A stretch of 64,000 nucleotides of DNA from Pyricularia pennisetigena (Eukaryota; Ascomycota; Sordariomycetes; Magnaporthales; Pyriculariaceae), in NCBI RefSeq assembly GCF_004337985.1, contig NW_021940924.1:186001-250000 (forward strand), given 5' to 3'. Made by a program: the position numbers and the translations under genes. Shown piece after piece: positions 43,043 through 53,023 of this stretch; the stretch's first letter is position 1; the number at the start of each line of letters is the position of its first letter. The notes under the pieces are model-generated. The model was given only the letters and a program-made list of their open reading frames with translations, had not been told where the DNA came from and did not search any database.

Positions 43043-43608
43043 TTATAAAAATGAAGCCAAGTTTTTCTGAAACTGCTTGTCACAGAAGGTTTTCGGACTC
43101 ATTTCCATAGCGGCCCCAGGAAAGTAACGGCGAAGTCTGCCCGAGGGTTTCATCACAGCCGAGTTTACAGGAGAGAGCTCGAAGCACTCAATGTAGACAG
43201 AGTCTTCATGCCTGCTAATGACGACACCTGCGTTTTGACAGACAATATGGACTGTCACGGCTTCTCTGGTGCCTGCGGTAATCATCAGCATGGGTTGATC
43301 CCAAGCCTTGACTCAAAGAGCTATATAACAGACTGGCCCACTGCCTTCAGAATGCGCTCAAGGTTGTCCAAATGAACGTTCCCATTTTCATCCTGCAATT
43401 GAGTCATCCGGCGAATCATTGCTGCCGCCAAGCGGGCCAAAGCACGCCTACCAAGCGCAACATGCGCTTCCAATTTCTCAATGGATGCCAAGAGGGTTGA
43501 CTGCAGCGTCAAATCATGTGCTGCTTTCTAATTGTCTCCCTCGGGTAGACAAGGTGTAAGGAAGACATGGTTCACGAGGTAAAACATGGCAGCCTTTGTG
43601 TTCGACAT
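43043..43608 (-). pseudogene. Tandem copy of the DUF6606-like gene, broken
   Basis: ATG at 43608 starts MSNTKAAMFYLVNHVFLTPCLPEGDN, then a TAG where the other copy has Trp. The same frame continues (LQSTLLASIEKLEAHV...) to 43321; the next homologous piece, 43291-43043, carries VVISRHEDSVYIECFELSPVNSAV and stops after EFQKN-like residues. An intron at the same place as in the intact copy would join them. The protein would be cut at residue 26 and lacks everything after about residue 170. Confidence 0.65.
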
Positions 43609-43963
43609 TCTGCGTTGGTGGTGGGAAGCTAACTGATTCTGGAAAACACAGGATAACAGAACGGCGGTGAAAGTAGTGTCTGTGAGTTTTCTGCTTGATA
43701 CTTACTAACAAATCCACGTTATAAATCCAATTTTAATAATATCAAAAAATATAAAGTATTTTTGAAAACTTTAAGATCCAAATATTATTTTCAAAGTTAA
43801 AATATTATTTTCGATAGTAAATTTATAACATAAACAATATATAAAATAAAAAGGGTACTTGTTTATACATTTTTTCAAACCCCGGTTACAAATTTAAATA
43901 AAATAACTATATAAATTAAATTGAAAAATATATTTAAAACCGACTCTACTAAAACCTTACTAT
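43609..43963. other. AT-rich intergenic
   Basis: No gene seen. Confidence 0.55.
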
Positions 43964-44173
43964 TGTCACGGCCAGGCATACATTGGAGAACCTCAGCGTA
44001 TTAGGCGCTTTTAACGAAAATTCTAAACTGAAGAAAAGAGAGAGAAATCACAATCGACGACGCGCTCAAGAGACGCGCTTAAATCCGGAGGTAGTGGATC
44101 CTTGTCCGATCCCTGGCTCGGTGTGGAGCCGAGTCGTGATTCTGAGGGTAGGTCTAGGGGCCTGATCCTCACA
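43964..44173 (-). mobile_element. Solo LTR, gypsy family A
   Basis: 210 bp, TGTCACGGCC...CCTCACA on the plus strand. Confidence 0.85.
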
Positions 44174-44494
44174 ATAACTAACATGACCAACTTATGTTAT
44201 TAATGCGTTGGACCCAGTTTACGCGTATTAATTAATTAACATTTTCATGATATAATACTATGCAAAGTATTTTTTTGCTATAATTGGCACCGGCTACTTT
44301 AAAGTTAATTAACAAATACAGCAGGTAAATATAAATACCCGATTTAATCGCCATTCTGACTACCATTTCCAGACTACCACTTCCAAACCACAAGGCAAAT
44401 CTTTCTCGCAGCTTACCTCCTATACCTTTCCTACCGTTTCTTTTTTGATTACAATCCATTTCACCTTTTATTCGAAATTACAACAGTCGTCAAT
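44174..44494. other. AT-rich upstream region of the 44495 gene
   Basis: No other gene; the last 150 bp are C/T-rich on the plus strand as often seen before fungal start codons. Confidence 0.45.
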
Positions 44495-44773
44495 ATGCAA
44501 TTTAAAGCAATTGTTTCACTCGCCTTATTTGCCCTGCACGTTAGCGCTAGACCTTATTGTAAGGTCGAACTAAAGGGCAAAAGTCAATTTCAATGGTTTA
44601 GACTACAACCCGCAGTATATGTTCTGCCTGGCCGGCACGGCAGGGTTCACACCGCATCCTATACGGTTAATTTTGAAACGAGCCCCGACTGCAAGGTTAT
44701 TGAAAGTCAAACGCTTACAGGGACGATTGATTACGAAGAGTGGAAACTTGATATTTCTATGGTAGATGCATAA
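44495..44773 (+). CDS. Small secreted protein, MAX-effector-like outline
   Basis: 92 residues, single exon. Signal peptide MQFKAIVSLALFALHVSA, leaving a mature chain of about 74 residues with just two cysteines (positions 22 and 66) and alternating hydrophobic residues suggesting beta strands (CKVEL, FQWFRL, VYVL, TASYTVNF, KVIESQTLTGTI, KLDISMV). One disulfide between a Cys near the mature N-terminus and one about 43 residues later, in an all-beta chain of this size, is the plan of MAX effectors of Pyricularia and relatives. Sequence identity cannot prove it, as MAX proteins share little sequence. The gene is isolated between family A LTRs. Confidence 0.6.
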   Translation: MQFKAIVSLALFALHVSARPYCKVELKGKSQFQWFRLQPAVYVLPGRHGRVHTASYTVNFETSPDCKVIESQTLTGTIDYEEWKLDISMVDA

Positions 44774-44969
44774 ATTTTACTCTAAATGTTCCATGGAGTA
44801 ACGGGTTAACTCAGGGGGTTTTTAGGTATTAAATTAAATATAAGATAGCATATTAAGGCCTTGGAAACTTTTAGACCTTGTTTATTTTCATTTAATACTC
44901 TTTTCAACCTTGGGTACCGCTTTTCCTGTGTCGCGGATTGGTGTATCTGGGCCACTGTGAGGAGTAGGC

Positions 44970-45177
44970 TGTAAGGATCAGGCCCCTAGACCTACCCTCA
45001 GAATCACGACTCGGCTCCACACCGAGCCAGGGATCGGACAAGGATCCACTACCTCCGGATTTAAGCGCGTCTCTTAAACGCGTCGTCGATTGTAATTTCT
45101 CTCTTCTCTTCAGTTTAGAATTTTCGTCGATAGCGCCTAATACACTGAGGTTCTCCAATGTATGCCTGGCCGTGACA
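44970..45177 (+). mobile_element. Solo LTR, gypsy family A
   Basis: 208 bp, TGTAAGGATC...GGCCGTGACA (one G-to-A near the start). It forms the left border of the family C remnant; flanks do not match. Confidence 0.85.
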
Positions 45178-45424
45178 GTTTCCGACAAAGGTCCGCAGTT
45201 CGTATTAGATTTGATCGACGAAATGTCCAAAATTTTGCAAATTAAATGGAAATTTTCGACGGCCGGGCATTCCCAAACAGCAGGGCAAACAAAGATTATA
45301 AACGCCTATATCGATCAAAGGTTGCGCCCTTATATTAACCATTTCCAAAACAATTGGGACAAACGTATGCCCGCAATCGATTTGGTGCAGGTAACGCTAC
45401 CCTATAATTTTTTCGGAGGATTTT

Positions 45425-45617
45425 TGTCACGGCCAGGGTAAGCATAGCACGGAAGCTAGTCTATTGGCGCCTATCGACGAAGATTCTACTCTGAGCAGAA
45501 GAAAGGAAACAAACAAAATTCTGAGCTTGACGCGACGTAGATAAAGGTATCACCCTGGTGGGTCGTTGGTCAGGGGTCAGGGTTAGGGTCTGGTGATCTT
45601 ATGGTCCAAATGTCACA
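45425..45617 (-). mobile_element. Solo LTR, family D, nested in family C pol
   Basis: 193 bp flanked by ATTTT on both sides (45420-45424, 45618-45622). Conceptually removing it restores continuity of the pol frame (FGGF then SPFEIGNGY), so it postdates the family C copy. Confidence 0.9.
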
Positions 45618-46470
45618 ATTTTCACCTTTCGAAATTGGAAACGGTTATCCGGCCCATATGCATTTCGATTGGACGCAAAGGATTAAACTAAAGGGATTGC
45701 TTACCCGTAAACGATTTACAAAAACCGAAGCTCAAACAATTACCAAAAAATTGGAAAATTATATGGAGGCGGTACGCACCCACCTCCAAATGGCGCAATA
45801 ACGAATGTGCGACCAAGCCAACAAACACCGCCGGAAACCCGATTTCGGAATAGGAAGCGCCGTCTACATTATTAAAAAGCATTGGGTGACGGACCGTCCT
45901 AACGATAAATTAAATTACCCGTTAACCAGATGTAATTATATAATTAAAGAGAAACGGGGGCATTTCTACCATTTGGAATTGCCAAATTTTTGGAAGGGAA
46001 GCCGCGTATTTTATACCGACCGTTTTCGGTTAAACCCACGTAACCCATTGGACGGATAAACCGCAAAAAGGCCCGAAAGCGAGGTAATCGACGCGTTAAA
46101 AAATACCAACGAAAAGGAATGGGAAATCGAACGGGTAATTTCCTCGCGGGTGTTACGAGGTGTGTTTCAGTACCAAATCCAATGGAGAGGTTGGGACCCC
46201 GACCCGGAGTTCTACGACGCGGAAGGATTTAAAAACGCGGTTGTGCAATTGCGACAATATTATAACGCCTACCCCGACAAGGCCGGCCCTCCCATGCGCT
46301 TAAAGGCCTGGGAAAAGGCAGCCCTCGAGGATCGGTTCGACCCGCCCGACGAGTACGATAACGCCCCGGCTACGGGGAACAGCATAGCCCGCAAATTGCG
46401 ACGTCGCCGGTGAAAACAGGACAAAACACGGCAAAAATCCTAACCGCTCGCGGGGCGGACGGGGGGGTAA

Positions 46471-46683
46471 TGTTACGGAATGGCGTGCCTGGGCGACTGC
46501 CAACCGTGACTAGCTCCACCTTACGTGATAAGGCGCCAGGGTTCGTTTGTTATTTGCTCGCTTAGGCGCGTGTACGCGATTGGCACTGCGTGCCTTTTTT
46601 TTTCCTTTACACTTAGTTTTAGATTTTCGAATAGAATCGCCCCTATATTGCAGCCTTGTCTCTTTGGGATCGCTTTCGTGACA
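46471..46683 (+). mobile_element. 3' LTR of family C element
   Basis: 213 bp, TGTTACGGAATGG...TTCGTGACA, directly after the polypurine tract; it defines the sense of family C LTRs. Confidence 0.9.
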
Positions 46684-46804
46684 ATAATAATTATTAATAA
46701 CAAATTACTGTTTACGTATAATAAAAATTTTTTCCATTATTATAGGAAAATAATAGGATTGTTTAAAAAAAGCCGGGAACGGTTATTTTAACGTATTCGT
46801 TTGC
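46684..46804. repeat. Spacer S, second copy
   Basis: Near-identical to 7755-7875 and 49272-49392. Confidence 0.85.
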
Positions 46805-47021
46805 TGTCACGGCTGTGAGGATCAGGCCCCTAGACCTACCCTCAGAATCACGACTCGGCTCCACACCGAGCCAGGGATCGGACAAGGATCCACTACCTCC
46901 GGATTTAAGCGCGTCTCTTGAGCGCGTCGTCGATTGTAATTTCTCTCTTCTCTTCAGTTTAGAATTTTCGTCGATAGCGCCTAATACACTGAGGTTCTCC
47001 AATGTACGCCTGGCCGTGACA
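46805..47021 (+). mobile_element. Family A LTR next to a 9-bp stub of an inverted LTR
   Basis: 46805-46813 (TGTCACGGC) is the start of a minus-oriented LTR as at 7876, interrupted by a complete plus-oriented 208-bp LTR at 46814-47021. The arrangement suggests recombination between oppositely oriented LTRs or a misassembly. Confidence 0.75.
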
Positions 47022-48570
47022 ACCAATAGGTTAAAATAACCGATGCCCGGCGATTCGAACCACGTTATATTTGCTGCTGCTGGTTTTAATTAAATAACGG
47101 ATTTTCTTAATTATGCGTTTTTTTTTGGAAATTGTTGTCCAATAACAAAAAAACAATTACATAAATAATTATTGCGGGGCTAACCTTTGAGAATTGGAGC
47201 CGGTGGTGCCCTGGCTAAACTATTAACCAGGATAAACCACATGCAGGTAACGGCCACAATATATATAACGAAAACGCACCTTGGATAATTTTATTATAAA
47301 ACCTTTAATTTTATAAATTTTGGACCCAAAATACGTTATCAGGGTAAAGCCCTTTTGACAATATTTAATTTATATCACGCTCACTATTTATATTATTTAT
47401 TATATTATAAATAAAAGTTGCATGATATTTGTTACGGAGTGGCGTGCTTGGGCGACTGCCAACCGTAATTAGTTCCACCTCACGTAATAAGGCGCCAGGG
47501 TGAATTTGTTATTTGTTCGCTTAGGCGCGTGTACGCGATTGGCATTGCGTGCCTTTCTTCTTCCTTTACATTTAGCTTTAGATTTTCGAATAGAATCGCC
47601 CCTATATTGCAGCCTTATCTGCTTGGGATCGCTTTCGTGACAGAGAAGACTTGTTTTATTGGCCGTAATAGCAGGGTAGAAAAAGATTAATAAAAATCTT
47701 ACAATGCGAAATAAACGAAAGGTTCAAATCGCTTTTCTGCAGCTAGGGTAGGTATAATGCGGGAAATAATTAAAATGTCAGCAATTATGGACGAAGATGC
47801 TAAATTGACAAAACGAGAGGAAGGAAACGAAACTTTTAAATTTAACGCAACCGGAGTACAAATCTCGCCTTTGTAGTCGCTTGTTAAACAGGGGCCAGGG
47901 CTTGGTAATTCCAAGCTGTAAATATTAATAGCAACTGTATTTAGCCTTGGTTTATAAAACATTAAATCTTTTACTAATTTAATTTATATTAAGTTGAATA
48001 GAAATAAAGAAAGGATTTACGGACCCTTGGCGCATTATAACAAAATTTTAATCAGTACTTTATATTTATTAATGCAAAAGATAGTTATAAATAAACCGCT
48101 TGTAAAAATCTATTAATACTAATCTATTAATAAAATCGTTCACAATTCAAAATACAAACAACCCCATATATAAAAGGTCCGGTTACTTCCAGTAACTAGT
48201 TGCGATCTCTCAATACAGAAGTTCTCGTCCACATGCGACTTTACATTATTTTGGAACCCATATCCAACCAATTACCCGTTAACATTTACACAAAATCAAC
48301 TACAGTTAAAGTCGCTTTGTTAAATTCTTTTTCAAAAGAAATTAAAGGCAAATTTAACGCAAAATGAAGCCTACCCACTTTCTTTGTATTCCGCTCGTTA
48401 CAACCACTTCGCAGCCTCAGTTGATGAGAAGTTTAAACGCTTTTAAAACAGATGTCGCTAGTCTCAGCTCTTTCAAAATCCCAGAAACCGCAGTGCGTCC
48501 CCTTAGTACGATTCACATTACCTTAGGAGTAATGACCTTGCTTGGAGATGAGCGCCTCAGTAAAGCAGTG
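47022..48570 (+). repeat. Duplicate of block 5018-6558
   Basis: Contains block X with an extra TTAAAATAACC near 47030, a family C LTR (47430-47642) and the upstream region and first 206 bp of the AKAP7-like gene. Otherwise nearly identical to 5018-6558. It ends at a single N (48571). Confidence 0.85.
48364..48570 (+). pseudogene. AKAP7-like gene, 5' fragment
   Basis: Identical in sense to the first 69 codons of the gene at 6349, including the first H-x-T motif, then cut at the N. It may continue in unassembled sequence. Confidence 0.75.
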
Positions 48571-48571
48571 N
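48571..48571. other. Assembly join (single N)
   Basis: Sequence to the left ends inside the AKAP7-like gene; to the right it resumes inside a family A subtype B LTR. The two sides do not belong together at any other locus in the window. Confidence 0.9.
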
Positions 48572-49058
48572 AATCGTGATTTCTCTCTTCTCTTCAGTTT
48601 AGAATTTTCGTCGATAGCGCCTAATACACTGAGGTTCTCCAATGTACGCCTGGCCGTGACAACCAATAGGGATGCCCGGCGATTCGAACCACGTTATATT
48701 TGCTGCTGCTGGTTTTAATTAAATAACGGATTTTCTTAATTATGCGTTTTTTTTTGGAAATTGTTGTCCAATAACAAAAAAACAATTACATAAATAATTA
48801 TTGCGGGGCTAACCTTTGAGAATTGGAGCCGGTGGTGCCCTGGCTAAACTATTAACCAGGATAAACCACATGCAGGTAACGGCCACAATATATATAACGA
48901 AAACGCACCTTGGATAATTTTATTATAAAACCTTTAATTTTATAAATTTTGGACCCAAAATACGTTATCAGGGTAAAGCCCTTTTGACAATATTTAATTT
49001 ATATCACGCTCACTATTTATATTATTTATTATATTATAAATAAAAGTTGCATGATATT
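48572..49058 (+). repeat. LTR B 3' part plus block X, third copy
   Basis: 48572-48661 is the last 90 bp of a family A subtype B LTR; 48662-49058 is block X as at 5018-5414. Confidence 0.85.
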
Positions 49059-49271
49059 TGTTACGGAGTGGCGTGCTTGGGCGACTGCCAACCGTAATTA
49101 GTTCCACCTCACGTAATAAGGCGCCAGGGTGAATTTGTTATTTGTTCGCTTAGGCGCGTGTACGCGATTGGCATTGCGTGCCTTTCTTCTTCCTTTACAT
49201 TTAGCTTTAGATTTTCGAATAGAATCGCCCCTATATTGCAGCCTTGTCTCTTTGGGATCGCTTTCGTGACA
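49059..49271 (+). mobile_element. Solo LTR, gypsy family C
   Basis: 213 bp; left flank block X, right flank spacer S (49272-49392), a combination found at no other copy. Confidence 0.85.
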
Positions 49272-49392
49272 ATAATAATTATTAATAACAAATTACTGTT
49301 TACGTATAATAAAAATTTTTTCCATTATTATAGGAAAATAATAGGATTGTTTAAAAAAAGCCGGGAACGGTTATTTTAACGTATTCGTTTGC
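49272..49392. repeat. Spacer S, third copy
   Basis: Ends in TTTGC, repeated at 54915-54919 as the target duplication of the following element. Confidence 0.85.
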
Positions 49393-49609
49393 TGTCACGG
49401 CCAGGCATACATTGGAGAACCTCAGTGTATTAGGCGCTATCGACGAAAATTCTAAACTGAAGAGAAGAGAGAAATCACGATTGACGGCGTGCTGGAGAGA
49501 CGCGTTTAAATCCGAGGTCAGTGGATCCCTTTGTCCGATCCCTGGCTCAGCGTGGCTGGTAGAGCCGAGTCGTGATTCTGAGGGTAGGTCTGGGGGCCTG
49601 ATCCTCACA
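49393..49609 (-). mobile_element. 3' LTR of family A element, subtype B
   Basis: 217 bp, same subtype as 4801-5017. Confidence 0.9.
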
Positions 49610-49659
49610 TTACCCCCTTTAAGGCCTGATCGACGTAGGCGGTCAGAGTCTTGAATCTG

Positions 49660-52600
49660 TTACGTGTGTCTCCTCGGGGCCTTCCGCCGCTCTCGTGTCT
49701 TTTTCACATCATGCTCGGCAACATTGTCCTCGGGTCCGTCCTCCGCAAAAACATCCTCTGCTGCGCTCCTGATCCATTGTTGCAAATTTACCGGAGGTCC
49801 TGCTGCGTCCGGGTACTCCCTGTGAAAGGTATCCAGCAGTACTGGTGAATTTTTCAAGTCGCGGGCCTCATACCATGTCTCATCAGGGTCGAGTCCGACC
49901 CACGATACCTGATATTGCAACGTCTTCTTTCGTCCGAATAGTCGCGAGGCCAACACTTGCTCCACCTCCCACTCCGGTTCTCCGTTAATTTCGACCGGTG
50001 GTTCCGGCTTTTGATACTGCTGAGGTAATGGATCCGTTGCTGCCTTGCGCAGTCGGCTGGCGTGGAACAGCTTACTACCTTTATACCAGGCAGGGGTGTC
50101 GAGAACGAAGCTGTGGCCCTTTTCCTCGAGAATCGTCCATGGTCCTGCATTTTGCGAGTCCAACTTGGTCGTAGGAGCTTCTGTGGAAAAACCCTTTTTG
50201 CTAACGTAAACCGCATCTCCCACCGTAAAGTCGACCGGTCGCCGTTTCTTGTTAGCCTGCCTCTGTTGCTCTATTTGCGCTCCGAGTCCGTTGTTGCGGG
50301 CCAGTTCCTGAGCTTGCCGGGCTTGGCGGACCATTTCCAGCGCCTTTTGTTGCTGACCGGTCTCCAGGTCTTCTTCGGGTAAAGGTAGAGAGAGCGGGTC
50401 TCTAGGGCGAGCTCCTGTTTCTGCTTCGATCGGTGCCATGCCAATAGAGGCGTGAACGGACGAGTTGTGGCCGAAGTCGAAAGCGGGGATATGCCGTCGC
50501 CAATTCGTTTGGTATTTGTCTACATAAAAGCGCATTTTCTGATCCAATTCAGCGTTGGTAATTTCGACGCTGCCCTGACATTGAGGGTGGCGGGCGCTTC
50601 CATGTTTATGCTTTGTTCCTGTCAACTCGTTTAGAGTGTTTAGGAACTCGGATATAAACGGTCCGGCGTTGTCGGAAAGCCATAAATCGGGGACGCCTTT
50701 CCAACGGTACACGGTCTGATAATAACGCATGGCCAAGGTCTCCGCGGTGTCCGTCTTTTTTCCCGGTAGGGTGGCCAAAAGTTTGGTCAATCGGCAGATG
50801 AAGACCCAGACGTAATTATAGCCTTCTTTATCCTTGGGCATATCTTTGCCGTCTACCATTACGTGCTGCCAACACCGTCTAGGGATCTCCAGTGGGTGCA
50901 ACAGCCCAGGCGTCTTATCATGTCGTACCTTGTTGCGATGACATTCGCGACAATTATTAATATAGCGTTTGACGTCTCGATTTCGGTCGGGCCACCAATA
51001 GTCCTTTTTCAGGCGGCTGAGGGTTTTATTCTGGCCTCCATGGCCGAAGATCTTGGGCTCATGAGCTTCGCGGATGAGAGCCGTTCTTAAGAAGATTTTG
51101 CCATCCTGGGTAGTCTCGGGTACCGTTAACAAATTGTCGTGGTGACCTAGGTTCTGTTTCAGGTTTTCTTCCAGGATAAGGGCCACCAGGTCAGCTCCAT
51201 GCGGTGCGGAGGGTTCCAAGTTGCTAATGGTTGGAAGAGGTTCGCCGGGTCGGGAGTCGATCTTTTCTGGAGGGATTAGTGCAATGGTGCGGTCTAACAC
51301 AGCTCGGGCCTTGACAGTAGGGTTGTCGATGGTTTTGCGCGAAAGGGCATCGGCTGCCACATTATCCTTGCCGGGACGGTATTTAAAGGTGATGTCGAAG
51401 TTGGCCAGGTAGTCAGCCCATCGTATCTGGCGAGCGGACAAAAGTTTCTTGGTCGACCAATAAATTAGGGCCTGGTGATCGGTGAAAACACAGAACTTGG
51501 TACCCAACAGGGCTGGTTCGAAGTCCTTTAGCGTATTAATCACAGCTAATAGCTCCTGGTCCTGAATCGGATAGTTTTGTTCAGCAGGGGACATGGTTTT
51601 GGACGAATAGCCGATTGGCTTCCAGCTGCCATCGTCCTGTTGCTGCCACACGACACCGGCGGTGGCCCTGCCACTGGCGTCGGTGTCCATCCTGACAGGC
51701 ATACCGGGTTTGAAGAAACTCATCACGGGGGCGGTGATCACCAGCTGTTTCAGCGCTTCAAAGGCAGATTTCTGCTCGGGGCCTCTTTCGAACGGGACTC
51801 CCTTTTTCAATAATCGGGTCAGAGGTTCTGCTTGTTCGCTGGCGTGATGGCAGAACGTCCGAACGAAATTGCATAAGCCTAGGAAGGATCGTACTGCGGA
51901 AACGGAGGTGACGTCGTCCCATTGCCAGCTGGTGATGGCTTCGACCTTTTTGGGGTCGATGCGGATACCTTTACCGATCTCTAGAAGTAAACCCAGGTAC
52001 TCGATTTCGAAAACGCCGAAACTTGACTTTTTGATATCGCCTTGGAGTCCGGCTTTGTGCAGCCTGTAAATAACCTCCTCGGTTTGCTCAAAATGGACTT
52101 GCTCCGATTTATCCTCGGTATAAATCAACACGTCGTCTGCGTAGGCGCTCGCGAAAGCGTCCAGCAGTTCATTAAGCTGAGCGTTGATAAAAGCTTGGAA
52201 CCAGGCGGGTCCGACCTTCAGTCCAAAGGGTAGGACCTTCCACTGAAATGTGCCTTGTCGCGTTTTGAACGCCGTTAAATACCGTGACTTCGGATCCATT
52301 AGCAATCTGTTAAAAGCTCGAATAATGTCGATCTTGGTCATCCTCCGGGCTTTTCCACANNNNNNNNNNNTCTTGGGATAGTCGGAAAGGCGCTAATTTC
52401 TGCGATCTGAGCCTGGTTTCCGTGTTGGCGTTTAGGGCCTTGAAGTATCTTGCGGACCTGGATGCGACGGTCTTCTTGTTCCATCTTGCGGTCCCGGCGG
52501 ACTGCGTCAGCTTGGGCCTCAAGGTCCAGAGGCGGATTCGAACGTTGTACGACGATTGCGGGTGAGTATTGGGCCATTGCGGGCAGGTCGTTGGGCCAAA

Positions 52601-52994
52601 CGAAACTGCGGGTAGCTGGGAATAAGCCTACTCGATGCTTCGTCCACCATTCTTGTCCGATAAACACATCGTGTGCCGTTTCGAGGAGGATGAATTTCTG
52701 CCGTGGGAATTGTCGTCCGTCGATTTGCAAGGTGAGCCGAAGGTATTCGGTGGCTCTTGCGGTGACCTTCCGGTTAAAGTCTCCAAAGTCCAAAGGTTTG
52801 GGGAGCTTTTTAATAGGTAGCTCTAAACGTTGGGCGACCTTTTTCGCGAGGCTCGGTCGAATGGATAAGTACACATCTGCTCCGGTGTCACAGAGAGCTT
52901 GGGCGTTGAGACCACGACCTTTGTCTTGCAATTGAATGGGAGCAAGAAAGGTGTTTAATTTAGGTGATCTATCGATTTTAGCTATCTGAGGCAT
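49660..52994 (-). pseudogene. Pol of family A, interrupted by an assembly gap
   Basis: 52994 down to the gap encodes the aspartic protease (LCDTGADVYLSI) and linker; after the gap 52341-49660 encodes RT from FTKIDIIRAFNRL-like residues through YADDVLIYTED, RNase H, integrase (HEPKIFGHGG, VDGKD, SDNAGPF, VEITNAELDQ) and chromodomain. Both parts are open with no RIP stops. The pol frame is -1 relative to gag, but no classic slippery heptamer is present. I label it interrupted because the N run hides the N-terminal RT. Confidence 0.8.
52360..52370. other. Assembly gap (11 N)
   Basis: Lies inside family A pol; the true gap is larger than shown because the fingers region of RT is missing. Confidence 0.9.
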
Positions 52995-53023
52995 GCAGAC
53001 TGCCGAGGAGACTTTCGGCAGCC

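Larger units (their letters stand above)
45178..46683 (+). mobile_element. Decayed 3' half of a family C gypsy element
   Basis: Integrase core (VSDKGPQF, then GHSQTAGQTKIINAYIDQRL), integrase C-terminus and chromodomain (QYQIQWRGWDPDPEFYDAEGFK) lie in one frame, followed by GGGGGGGTAA and the 3' LTR. In-frame TAA codons at 45799 and 46057 fit Gln-codon C-to-T changes. A family D LTR is inserted at 45425. Confidence 0.8.
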
